A stretch of 64,000 bases of DNA, from contig JAXGNN010000001.1 in the NCBI GenBank assembly GCA_040767925.1, positions 434,001 to 498,000 of the forward strand. The letters run 5' to 3'. The DNA is from Phil1 sp040767925. GTDB taxonomy: Bacteria > Bacillota > Clostridia > Christensenellales > CAG-138. Below, one piece after another: positions 1 through 7,470 of this stretch (the stretch's first letter is position 1; each line of letters begins with the position of its first letter). The position numbers and the translations under genes are program-made. Below the pieces are notes generated by a model. It had not been told where the DNA came from. It saw only the letters and a program-made list of their open reading frames with translations, and ran no database searches.

Positions 1-1521
1 GTGGATACATTTGCCCGCCGGGCCGATGAGCATGGTTGGGATGCCGATGGACGCAATGGTGTTAAAATCGGTGTCATACACGGGGCCGCGCAGGGGGATG
101 TTGTCCATAACGCCCATGGCGGCGATGGGATTGGCGCAGGACATATAGCTCAGGTCGGTCATCCCCTGAGAGTAGGATACCGCCTGGGCGCGCACGCCCA
201 AGGGCGCCAGCGCCTCGACAAGCGCCTGGGCGACCATGCTGGCCTCAGGGCCCAGATAGTCGTTGTTGACCGCCGGGTAATAGGGAGGTGCGATGCCCAC
301 TACCGCCGTGGCCGGGGGCAGGCCGGCAAAGGTTATCAAGGCTTGGAGGTATTTCATGGTGGCCCCCTGAAGGGTGTCCTCCTTCCGGACCACAGCCTGT
401 TCCAGCCTGTGGCTCAAATCCTGGCGAAAGGCCTCATAGCCCGGCTTTTGGGCGACCATAGCCTCCACCTCACCGCTCAGGTAGACCGCTGGGGCAAAGT
501 CCAGCATGTCCTCCCGGGGCAGCAGCCCTCGGTCAGCCATGGCGCCATAGGCGGCCCGGTATTTGGTCACCCCTTCCTCTAAGGCCTGCTGGCATAAGCC
601 CCGGACGGCCTCCAGCATGACCAGAGGGTCGCTGCTCTGCAAAAAAGTCAAATTAAAGGCGCAGGCGCTGTGCTCAGGCATGGAGACATCGTAGAGCACC
701 TTCATATCCCGGAGGATCTGCACGGAAGGGGGGTGGGTGCTCACCCCTTTATCCTGAGAGACAAGATCAAGGTTGAGCTCGACCTTGTCGGCGATGCGGG
801 CGACGAGTGTGGCCGAGTTGAGACCGCTCAGGCAGCGGGCGGCGTGGGCCAGATGCCCCCGAGCCACCACCACCGGCATGATCTTGCCGACGCTGCCATT
901 GATTAAGGGGTGAGCCTCCCCCGCTGAAACCTTGCGGGCGTTGGACTCGCCGACCACGCCCAGGGCGTATTCCAGCCCAAAGCGCCCAGCGAGCTGGGCA
1001 TACAGGCCGGCGGCCTGACGAGCCCCGGCCGAGAGGTTCTCCTCGTCGGAGACGGCGGTCATCAGGATGTTGAGGCTTCCGGGCTCATAGTCCAGCAGGG
1101 CCTCCAGGTTGAGAGCCAGGCCGGCCTTCATGTCGGCGGCCCCGCGGGCAAAGAGCCAGTCGCCGCTCTCCAGATCGGCCCGGATGTCGGCGGCCAGGCC
1201 GGGGTCGGCCCTCAGGGCTTCCATCAGGGCGTCGGGATCACAGGCCAAGCCGGCCAGGGAGCCGTAGTTGTCGATGCCCACGGCATCGTAGTGGCCCGAC
1301 AGCACCAAGGTTTTAAGCCCGCTGCCTTTTTTCAGAGCCCAGACTACCGGACGGCCCAACAGGTCACCGCCATCCCAGGCGCCGTAATGGTCGGGATGGG
1401 CTTTGAAATAGGGGTCGCCAGCCAGGATGTCGACGATTTCCCGGGCGATGGCCAGTTCCATTGAGGTGCCCGAGTCACTCTGGATGGCGATCAGCCGCCG
1501 GAGTATGGTTTCCGCGTTCAT
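1..1521 (-). CDS. RocB-like M20 family peptidase, 3' end cut by window edge
   Basis: The minus strand is open from the ATG at 1521 to the window edge (507 codons, no stop reached). The product looks like the M20 zinc peptidase family related to RocB of arginine utilisation. Visible marks are the metal-binding segment LSGHYDAVG near residue 76, GAADMKAG near 128 and SDEENLSAGA near 155, plus a C-terminal part with IGIPTMLIGP. RocB-type proteins run to about 540-550 residues, so little is missing. The start is set by AAGGAGGT about 5 bases upstream. A U-tailed hairpin lies about 370 bases upstream. Ala is mostly GCC and Leu mostly CTG here, unlike the GCG/CTC bias of the rest of the window, which hints at a different origin. 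Family call is good; the substrate is unknown. Confidence 0.75.
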   Translation of the reverse strand, partial: MNAETILRRLIAIQSDSGTSMELAIAREIVDILAGDPYFKAHPDHYGAWDGGDLLGRPVVWALKKGSGLKTLVLSGHYDAVGIDNYGSLAGLACDPDALMEALRADPGLAADIRADLESGDWLFARGAADMKAGLALNLEALLDYEPGSLNILMTAVSDEENLSAGARQAAGLYAQLAGRFGLEYALGVVGESNARKVSAGEAHPLINGSVGKIMPVVVARGHLAHAARCLSGLNSATLVARIADKVELNLDLVSQDKGVSTHPPSVQILRDMKVLYDVSMPEHSACAFNLTFLQSSDPLVMLEAVRGLCQQALEEGVTKYRAAYGAMADRGLLPREDMLDFAPAVYLSGEVEAMVAQKPGYEAFRQDLSHRLEQAVVRKEDTLQGATMKYLQALITFAGLPPATAVVGIAPPYYPAVNNDYLGPEASMVAQALVEALAPLGVRAQAVSYSQGMTDLSYMSCANPIAAMGVMDNIPLRGPVYDTDFNTIASIGIPTMLIGPAGKCIH

Positions 1522-1892
1522 AGAGACCTCCTTGTGCCTGCCAAATCGCCACGGAAAGGCTGCGCAGGCCTCCCGGTGAATTGAGGCATTGGGTTTGCTG
1601 GGCATTGGTGTAGGCATACTCCACCCACCCGGCGCAGCCGGCGCACTGGATGGGGGAATCAGTGACGTTGCTGCCATACATTTTAACACCAATCGCCCTC
1701 AAATGCCAAGTGCACTTCGCGCGGGCATAAAAAGCTGTGGAGGCGGCATCTGCGCCATGCGCCCCCGCAGCCCGGCTTACTTCATCAAGAAGCGTTGTTT
1801 TCTCACGCATACGTTCGGGTAATATTGCCGGCTCGAACCTTCCTGTATCCCCTGGAGCGATCTTGAGACACTCGCCGAAACGCTGGAAGTAC

Positions 1893-1924
1893 AAAAAAAG
1901 AGCGGGCTATCTCTAACCCACTCT
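1893..1924 (-). terminator. Rho-independent terminator or attenuator
   Basis: On the minus strand, arms GAGUGGGUU and AGCCCGCUC pair over nine positions (two G-U pairs) around a six-base loop, followed directly by seven U. No minus-strand gene is seen just upstream, so it either ends an unannotated transcript or attenuates the peptidase leader. Confidence 0.7.
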
Positions 1925-2086
1925 AAAAGACGCACCCTTATTCAGCGTATTCCCTCATATCCTACGATCAGCAGATATGAATCCCTTCATCATCCTCTCC
2001 CTCTTATAATCCCCTTCTCCTTCTTCTCCCCTTCAAGCTGTCATGTTAACATATTTGGATTGTCCATGTGCGTTGTGATTGTATGA

Positions 2087-2115
2087 TTGCATGTATGGAA
2101 GAAAAATGGTAAAAT
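2087..2115 (+). promoter_or_regulatory. promoter of bacterioferritin
   Basis: TTGCAT (2087-2092), a 17-base spacer and TAAAAT (2110-2115) lie 34 bases before the bfr start. A second weaker pair, TTGTCC-N16-TATGAT, overlaps it at 2060-2087. No Fur-type palindrome was recognised. Confidence 0.55.
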
Positions 2116-2149
2116 CCTGGTAATCACAGGCACGAAAGGAGCATGGCAC

Positions 2150-2617
2150 ATGAAGGGCGATCCGAAACTGATCGAAACGTTGAACGCGCTGTTGGCGGAC
2201 GAGCTGACCGCGATCAACCAGTACATTGTTCACGCGGAGATGTGTGAGGATTGGGGCTACGGCAAGCTGCACGACGGTTTTGAAAAACGGGCGATCGATG
2301 AGATGAAGCATGCCGAGAAGCTCATCGGGAGGATCCTCTTCCTCGAGGGCACGCCCATTGTGAGCGAGCTGAAGGATATCCACATCGGCGGCGAGGTTCC
2401 AAAGCAGCTCGAGAACGACCGCGTCGCGGAGCTCGGCGCCATCAAGGCGTACAACGCTGCCATCGCGCTCGCGGGCGAACTGCGGGATTACGCCACGCGG
2501 GATATACTCGTGCAGATCCTCAACGACGAGGACCGCCATATGGACGAGCTCGAGGAAATGCAGGGCCAGATCGAGCAGATGTCCCTCCCCTTCTTCCTCA
2601 CGACGCAGGTGGAGTAA
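2150..2617 (+). CDS. bfr: bacterioferritin
   Basis: This 155-residue protein has the length and opening (MKGDPKLIE) of classic haem bacterioferritin, the 24-subunit cytosolic iron store. All six di-iron ferroxidase ligands are present at the E. coli Bfr positions: Glu18, Glu51, His54, Glu94, Glu127 and His130. The haem ligand Met52 is in place (IDEMKH). Iron is oxidised at this centre and stored as a mineral core. The start at 2150 is preferred over the upstream in-frame codon at 2087 because AAAGGAG lies 6-7 bases before it. It stands alone between a promoter and a strong terminator, with feoAB about 5 kb away. Confidence 0.95.
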   Translation: MKGDPKLIETLNALLADELTAINQYIVHAEMCEDWGYGKLHDGFEKRAIDEMKHAEKLIGRILFLEGTPIVSELKDIHIGGEVPKQLENDRVAELGAIKAYNAAIALAGELRDYATRDILVQILNDEDRHMDELEEMQGQIEQMSLPFFLTTQVE

Positions 2618-2657
2618 CGAACGTCCCAAGCGGACACGTCTGTCGAAAAACGCGCGC

Positions 2658-2685
2658 ATCCCGGGCATAACGCCCGGGATTTTTA
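2658..2685 (+). terminator. terminator after bacterioferritin
   Basis: Nine-base arms ATCCCGGGC (2658-2666) and GCCCGGGAT (2672-2680) with a five-base loop are followed by a short T run. Confidence 0.85.
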
Positions 2686-2711
2686 TATCCTGCTTATATG
2701 CGATAAAATTA

Positions 2712-2740
2712 TTGACAAACAATAATCTCTCTGTTATTCT
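2712..2740 (+). promoter_or_regulatory. promoter of DUF2975/XRE operon
   Basis: Consensus TTGACA (2712-2717), 17-base spacer and TATTCT (2735-2740), 40 bases before the DUF2975 gene start. Confidence 0.75.
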
Positions 2741-2780
2741 GAGCATGCGGTTATCGTAAATCAATAATTCAGAGGTTCGG

Positions 2781-3755
2781 ATGAAACGGAAGCTGTTTTA
2801 TAGTCTGCTGGCGCTCGAGGCGGCGCTGTGCGTCGCGCTCTGCCTCACCCTGGGATCGTTCGCAAAGGCGCTTCCCGCGGCGTTCGCGTTCCCGTTCGGG
2901 CAGCTCGGCTCGGGCCTTCGCGCGCTGTCGCTCGCGGGGAGGCTCGGCAACGCGGCGGCGCTTGCGCTTTACGCGGCGCTCTGCCTCGCGCCCGCGTTTT
3001 TCCTGCTGCGCACCTCCCGAAAACGCAAGCCCTACGCGGAGGATTATCTGCTCCTGCTCGCCTCAGCGCTGCTCTTCGCCGTCCTTCATCTCATGGCGAA
3101 CCCCGGCAAGATCGGCGGGCTGTTCGGCTATTCCGGCGAATCCGGGCTTGCCATGGGCAAGGCGATTCTGGGCGGCACGGTCTATTCGGTCTTCATTGGC
3201 TACGCGATCCTGCGTGTTCTGCGCGCGGCCGCCGGGAGCGACACGGATCATCTGCATCGGCTCCTCGCCCTGCTCGTCCGGCTCCTTGCGTTCGTCTTCG
3301 TATGGGCGGCGTTCGGCCTGTGCTTCGGCGAGCTCACCGCCTCCTTCCAGGCGCTTCGCGCGGGAAACGCGGGCAGCGAGGGGACGCTTGGCATGAGCTA
3401 TGCCTTCCTCGTTCTAAGGTATCTCGTGAATGCCCTCCCCTGGGCGCTCGACGTTGCCGCCGTAACCATCATACTCGAACTGCTCTTCGCGATGCGCGCG
3501 GACCGGTATTCGGAGGAGAGCGTGCGCGCCGCGAACCGGCTCTCCCGCTTCTGCACCAAAGCGCTCGCGGCGGTTATCCTTTCCAACATCGCCTTCAACG
3601 CGCTGCAGCTCGTTTTCGCGAAAAGCATCCGCAACATCGAGGGCAGCCTTCAGATTCCGCTCATATCGATCGCCTTCGTGCTCGCCACCCTCCTCTTCGC
3701 GCGCATCGCTTCGGAGAACAGGCAGCTCAAGGAAGACAGCGACCTGATCATCTGA
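2781..3755 (+). CDS. DUF2975-type membrane protein, double length
   Basis: Integral membrane protein of 324 residues with about eight hydrophobic segments. The C-terminal half (from about residue 150) looks like a DUF2975 domain and ends with the family-like tail ENRQLKEDSDLII. It is followed ten bases later by a small XRE regulator, the usual partner of DUF2975 proteins (YozG-type pairs). Ordinary DUF2975 proteins are about 160 residues; here an N-terminal half with four more membrane segments is added, perhaps a duplication. It probably senses or modulates something at the membrane together with the regulator, but no biochemical role is known. The start at 2781 follows an AGAGG ribosome binding site. 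Confidence 0.6.
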   Translation: MKRKLFYSLLALEAALCVALCLTLGSFAKALPAAFAFPFGQLGSGLRALSLAGRLGNAAALALYAALCLAPAFFLLRTSRKRKPYAEDYLLLLASALLFAVLHLMANPGKIGGLFGYSGESGLAMGKAILGGTVYSVFIGYAILRVLRAAAGSDTDHLHRLLALLVRLLAFVFVWAAFGLCFGELTASFQALRAGNAGSEGTLGMSYAFLVLRYLVNALPWALDVAAVTIILELLFAMRADRYSEESVRAANRLSRFCTKALAAVILSNIAFNALQLVFAKSIRNIEGSLQIPLISIAFVLATLLFARIASENRQLKEDSDLII

Positions 3756-3765
3756 GGGACGTGCT

Positions 3766-3996
3766 ATGGCGATACGAATCCATCTTGAGGATGTATTGAA
3801 GGCGCGGGGCATGACCTCGAAAGAGCTTTGCGCGATGGTGGGCATCACCGAGGCCAACCTTTCCATATTGCGCAGCGGGAAGGCGCGCGGCGTGCGCTTC
3901 GGCACGATCAACCGCATCTGCTATTTCCTCGGCTGCGACGTGGGGGACATCTTGAAATTCGACGGAATTCTGGGGGATGACGACGATGGCGAATAA
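3766..3996 (+). CDS. small XRE/YozG-type helix-turn-helix regulator
   Basis: A 76-residue protein that is a single Cro/C1-type helix-turn-helix. The motif spans about residues 17-45 (SKELCAMVGITEANLSILRS) and the region FGTINRICYFLGCDVGDIL is typical of YozG-like regulators encoded beside DUF2975 genes. It starts ten bases after the membrane protein stop and overlaps the next gene by 11 bases, so the three are co-transcribed. It probably regulates this operon or a linked membrane function. Targets are unknown. Confidence 0.8.
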   Translation: MAIRIHLEDVLKARGMTSKELCAMVGITEANLSILRSGKARGVRFGTINRICYFLGCDVGDILKFDGILGDDDDGE

Positions 3997-4966
3997 GCGT
4001 TTCTATATTTTAGCGGCCTGCGTTCTGGCGGTTGCGTTTCTCCTGGGCCTCTCCGGCGCGCTCGTGCTCGCCGACGAGGGCGGAGGCCAAATCCAGGAAG
4101 ACAGGCTTGTCGGCGTGTTCGTGACGAGCGAATACCTTGACCTGTTCGATTTCGAGGGCTATCTCGAGGATCATATCGGCGACATGTTCGACGGAGGCGA
4201 GATCGAGGGAGACACGTCCGCCTATCAGGGCAGGCTGTACGCCGCGCTCGTCGAGGAGCCTTACGTCTGCGAAACGGGCGAAACGGTCATGACCCGCCGC
4301 TATGCGTTCGAGGGCGTGGAAGGGTTCCCGTATTTCTATGCCAGACTCACGGATGAAGCGGGCGTTTACTCCGCCGCTTACGGGGACGAGGCCGTCGCGG
4401 ACGGGCATAGCTATTTCAGTTTTACCGACGAGGGCGACGACGTGAAGCTGGAGGGCGTTATCTATGTTGCCTCCTCCCCCTCGTCTTCCGCAGGCATGAT
4501 GCATTTTTTCAACCCCGTCTATCAGGCGGCGGACGGCAGCGTCTACGCCGTTGCCGGGAGCAGCATTTCTGCGGACGGGTACGGAAGTGAAGGAGAGGCT
4601 TATTCGCAGACGATCAGTGCCACATATACGGAAACCGTCAATGGAGAAGTCACAACCGACAGCACCTCCGTAAAGATAAGCATCAGCGTCATGTTCGCGC
4701 CCACGCGCATCCGCGTCGTTCAGTTCGACGCGCAGGGCGGCGTTCTTGCCGACGATGAATATTTGCCTGGCACGCTACCGGAATCCATCGAGCCGCAAAG
4801 GAGCGCCGCGTACATCGTTGTGGAAACGTATAAAACCGCGCCGGACGGTACCGTAATCATCTCGCGGACGCTGTATGAGCAGGACGATGAATCCATGGAA
4901 ACCTTCCATGCGCGCGCGGACGGGATCTGCGTGAAGCAGCTTACGGCGCTTAGTTGGGCAAGCTAA
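3986..4966 (+). CDS. exported protein of unknown function
   Basis: A 326-residue protein with an N-terminal signal peptide (hydrophobic core about residues 7-28, possible cleavage after ALVLA) and no other membrane segment. There is no lipobox. The mature part is acidic, rich in Asp, Glu, Gly and Tyr, and probably mostly beta strand; no family was recognised. The start at 3986 is chosen because the GGGGG ribosome binding site lies nine bases upstream, whereas it abuts the alternative ATG at 3977. It overlaps the XRE gene and is followed by a strong terminator, so it is the last gene of the operon. Confidence 0.65.
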   Translation: MANKRFYILAACVLAVAFLLGLSGALVLADEGGGQIQEDRLVGVFVTSEYLDLFDFEGYLEDHIGDMFDGGEIEGDTSAYQGRLYAALVEEPYVCETGETVMTRRYAFEGVEGFPYFYARLTDEAGVYSAAYGDEAVADGHSYFSFTDEGDDVKLEGVIYVASSPSSSAGMMHFFNPVYQAADGSVYAVAGSSISADGYGSEGEAYSQTISATYTETVNGEVTTDSTSVKISISVMFAPTRIRVVQFDAQGGVLADDEYLPGTLPESIEPQRSAAYIVVETYKTAPDGTVIISRTLYEQDDESMETFHARADGICVKQLTALSWAS

Positions 4967-4990
4967 CGGATAAAAACAAACGTAAGCGAA

Positions 4991-5021
4991 GCGCCGCGGC
5001 CAATTTAGCCGCGGCGCTTTT
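4991..5021 (+). terminator. terminator after exported-protein gene
   Basis: Perfect ten-base arms GCGCCGCGGC and GCCGCGGCGC (4991-5000, 5008-5017) with a seven-base loop, then TTTT. The minus-strand side has no immediate T tract, so it is weaker for the convergent serpin gene. Confidence 0.85.
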
Positions 5022-5075
5022 GCAAAAGGCGTAGGCGCAGTCCTCAAAAAGGCAGGTTGCGCGCCCTCGCCTTTC

Positions 5076-6401
5076 TTACGCGGCGGGGTTCATGCACATG
5101 CCGAGGAACATCACCGTGCCGCCGCTCGTAACGATGGCGTAAAGGAAGGGCCGGTCGAGGATCAGTTCGGCCTTCCCCATGGGCATCCCCGTGCCGCACA
5201 TGACGATCTGCGTGAAGGCGGTCGCCTCGACCCCGTTCTCGTCGAGCGCGACGCGGCACTGCTGCTTGACGCCGCTGATAAAGCAATCCTCGTCCGTGAT
5301 GCCCGAAAAGTCCGCGTGCTCCTCGAACGCCTCGGTGATGCCGAGCGCCTTTAGGGCCTCGACGAGGTCCATGTCGGCGGACTGGTCGAACTTGGGCAGC
5401 TTGAAGGTGAATTCGCCGTACGTCTCCTCCGGCGAGGACAGGATCGCCGCGAGAGCGTCGGCGTCCCGGACGAGGTCGTAGACGCTCACGCCCTCGTCCG
5501 GCAGCACGAAGACCATGCGGTCGCTGTCCTTGAGATAGACCGAGGAGAGCGCGAAGTTGCTCCCCTTGTAATAGCCCTGCGAGTAGCTGCTGTTGATGAA
5601 GTCGCACGTAACGGTTTCGCCGTTCTCGAGGGTGAAGGTATCCTTTGCGGTCCTTTCCGGATCGAACTGGGTCGACCACTGGTTGAGGTAATAGATCGTG
5701 TTGATGATGCTCAGTATCTGCCGCTCATCGGGCTCGAAGGACGGGCTGAGCTTGCCGTTGGTGCGCGCGTTGACCCATTCGGCCATTGCGTCCCCCGCGG
5801 CCTTCGACGCGAAGTCCACGCGGTAGGTATCGGCGTAAAAATTCTCCACGGCGTTTTCCACGAACGCGTTTTTCGGGGAGAAGCCGTCGTCGATCCAGAG
5901 GGAGTTGGCGATGTTCAGCTTGCGGACCTCGTTTTCGGAGTACAGGAGCCGGAACAGGTTGCCGCTCTGCCGCGAAAGGGTTTCGGCGTCGCCCGCGCCG
6001 AGCGCGGCCAGCATCTGCTTTTGCGTCTCCCCCGAAGCGCCGGTCGCGGCGATGGCGAGCGCGTAATAGAGGCTCAAGGGCGAGTAACAGCCGTTTTCGC
6101 CTTCGTCGTTTTTCAAAATCTTCGCGGCGCTCGCGTACGCGAAGCCGTTGACGGCCTCGATGAAGCCCGCGTCCACGGGGTTCGCCTCGCGCACGGCCCT
6201 CTGCGCGTCAAAGTCCTCAAATCCGACCGCCTCCGGCAGCGTGACCGCGCCCAAACGCTCCACCGTTCCGGACTGCGCGCCGCCGTCGCTGTTGCCGGGC
6301 TTGCCGGTATCGAGGGGCTCGGTCTGCTCCTTCTCGCCGCCGCAGGCGGTCGCTCCGGCGAGCATCAGGGCCGCGAGAGCCATAGCTAGCAATTTCTTCA
6401 T
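5076..6401 (-). CDS. serpin family lipoprotein
   Basis: A 441-residue serpin, a suicide inhibitor of serine or cysteine proteases, tethered to the outside of the membrane. A lipoprotein-like signal ends at Cys21 (LAGATAC). The serpin core is clear: NSLWIDDGF, the central ADFSGIT segment and a C-terminal FLYAIVTSGGTVMFLG strand. The reactive-loop hinge is ENGVEATAFT, with small residues at the expected P12-P10 positions, which suits an inhibitory rather than storage serpin. The loop then runs QIVMCGTGMPMG; the P1 residue cannot be fixed from sequence alone. The start at 6401 has AAGGAGGTG just upstream, so the longer frame to 6458 is rejected. Monocistronic. Confidence 0.88.
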   Translation of the reverse strand: MKKLLAMALAALMLAGATACGGEKEQTEPLDTGKPGNSDGGAQSGTVERLGAVTLPEAVGFEDFDAQRAVREANPVDAGFIEAVNGFAYASAAKILKNDEGENGCYSPLSLYYALAIAATGASGETQKQMLAALGAGDAETLSRQSGNLFRLLYSENEVRKLNIANSLWIDDGFSPKNAFVENAVENFYADTYRVDFASKAAGDAMAEWVNARTNGKLSPSFEPDERQILSIINTIYYLNQWSTQFDPERTAKDTFTLENGETVTCDFINSSYSQGYYKGSNFALSSVYLKDSDRMVFVLPDEGVSVYDLVRDADALAAILSSPEETYGEFTFKLPKFDQSADMDLVEALKALGITEAFEEHADFSGITDEDCFISGVKQQCRVALDENGVEATAFTQIVMCGTGMPMGKAELILDRPFLYAIVTSGGTVMFLGMCMNPAA

Positions 6402-6463
6402 GTATTCCCACCTCCTTGAACTGTTAATAAAACGGGCGGCAACAGTCGATGGTTGCACGCGCT

Positions 6464-6491
6464 AAAAAAGCGCGCCGTCCGGCGCGCTTTT
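6464..6491 (-). terminator. terminator after spoVT
   Basis: Eight-base arms around GTCC/GGAC (6469-6488). On the minus strand the stem is followed by six T, and on the plus strand by four T. Confidence 0.8.
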
Positions 6492-6507
6492 GAAAATGCT
6501 GTTTCCT

Positions 6508-7059
6508 TCAATTTTCCATTTGCTTGCCCATGAAGCTCGCCGCGGTTTCGCAGGTTTTCTGCTCCGCGCGGCCCATGACCGCGTTCTCGTCGCGGGAGAG
6601 CAGCATCACGGCGCCGATGGCGTCGCCGCCCGAGATGATGGGCGTGACGACCGCGGCGGTGTACGTGCCGCCGTCGTCGTCCGCGGTGATGCGCACGCTC
6701 TCGCCGGAGCCGGCCGAAACGCAGGCCTTTTCGCGCGCCTGCATCAGGCGCTCGATGTCGGGATGAAGCGGCTTTTCCAAAAGATCCTTGCGGCTGCCGC
6801 CCGCCACGGCGATGATGTTGTCCTTATCGCATATGGCCGCGATATGCCCCAGGCACAGATGCAGCGCTTCTGCGTATTCCTTGGCGAAATCGCCAAGCTC
6901 GCCGATGGGCGAGTACTTTTTGAGGATGACTTCGCCCTCCCTGTCGGTGAATATTTCAAGCGGGTCGCCCTCGCGGATTCTAAGAGTTCTTCGGATTTCC
7001 TTGGGTATGACCACCCTGCCGAGCTCGTCTATTCTTCTTACTATTCCGGTTGCCTTCAT
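6508..7059 (-). CDS. spoVT: stage V sporulation protein T, AbrB-type regulator
   Basis: A 183-residue protein matching SpoVT (178 residues in B. subtilis). Residues 1-50 form the AbrB swapped-hairpin DNA-binding domain (ATGIVRRIDELGRVVIPKEI). The rest is the GAF-like domain with DNIIAVAGGSRKD and AVVTPIISGGDAIGAVML. SpoVT tunes forespore gene expression late in sporulation, so this gene is a strong sign of an endospore former. The start at 7059 is chosen because GGAGG sits six bases upstream; the frame extended to 7113 lacks this. A sigma-G-like promoter precedes it. Confidence 0.93.
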   Translation of the reverse strand: MKATGIVRRIDELGRVVIPKEIRRTLRIREGDPLEIFTDREGEVILKKYSPIGELGDFAKEYAEALHLCLGHIAAICDKDNIIAVAGGSRKDLLEKPLHPDIERLMQAREKACVSAGSGESVRITADDDGGTYTAAVVTPIISGGDAIGAVMLLSRDENAVMGRAEQKTCETAASFMGKQMEN

Positions 7060-7091
7060 ATGCATCCTCCCGCGTGTTTTGGTTGTGGCAC

Positions 7092-7122
7092 TAGTATCTG
7101 TAAACTGCGGCATTTTCTATGC
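7092..7122 (-). promoter_or_regulatory. candidate sigma-G-type promoter of spoVT
   Basis: On the minus strand GCATAG (7117-7122), an 18-base spacer and GATACTA (7092-7098) resemble the forespore sigma-G consensus, whose -10 element is CATnnTA. The match is by eye only. In B. subtilis spoVT is transcribed by sigma-G, which supports the reading. Confidence 0.45.
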
Positions 7123-7221
7123 GGTGATCCGGATTGGTTGTTAATGGAATCGGGCCAAAGGCACCCCGCGATTTTCGGCGGCATAGATTACCGTATACGC
7201 ATATGGCGGAGGTACGTCTTT

Positions 7222-7470
7222 ATGGCTTGGGCAAACAACCTCGCCGCTCTCGGGCCCGGGGACGCGGCGTACGTGACCGGCATCGACACCGGGCACGACA
7301 TGCACAAAAGGCTCGAAGATATAGGCTTCACCCAAGGCGCGTTCATACGCTGCCTTTTTGCCGCGCCCTCCGGCGAACCCCGAGCCTACCTTGTACGCGG
7401 CGCCGTGATGGCGCTAAGGAGCGCGGACGCGGCGCTCGTTCGCGTGGAAGCGGTGGAATCATGGGACTGA
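7222..7470 (+). CDS. feoA: ferrous iron transport protein A
   Basis: An 82-residue FeoA-type protein with an SH3-like fold: GPGDAAYVTGIDTG, then the helix HKRLEDIGFTQGAFI and the final strand ALRSADAALVRVEAV. FeoA is a small cytosolic partner of the FeoB iron transporter. The start at 7222 has GGAGG ten bases upstream; longer frames to 6490 run over spoVT and are rejected. It overlaps feoB by ten bases, so the two are translationally coupled. Confidence 0.88.
   Translation: MAWANNLAALGPGDAAYVTGIDTGHDMHKRLEDIGFTQGAFIRCLFAAPSGEPRAYLVRGAVMALRSADAALVRVEAVESWD

Larger units (their letters stand above)
1522..2149. other. 628-base stretch without a convincing gene
   Basis: This gap separates the RocB-like gene from bacterioferritin. 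It holds a minus-strand hairpin with a U tract (1893-1924), a pyrimidine-rich low-GC part (about 1925-2050) and the bacterioferritin promoter. A 139-codon minus-strand reading frame at 1475-1894 overlaps the peptidase start, resembles no family I know and lacks a good ribosome binding site, so I do not call it a gene. The leader between the hairpin and the peptidase could be an untranslated control region, but no riboswitch class was recognised. Confidence 0.5.

Noticed and set aside
1475..1894. 139-codon minus-strand open frame before the RocB-like gene
   Set aside because: It overlaps the peptidase start, has no good ribosome binding site and no recognisable family; a leader RNA is as likely.
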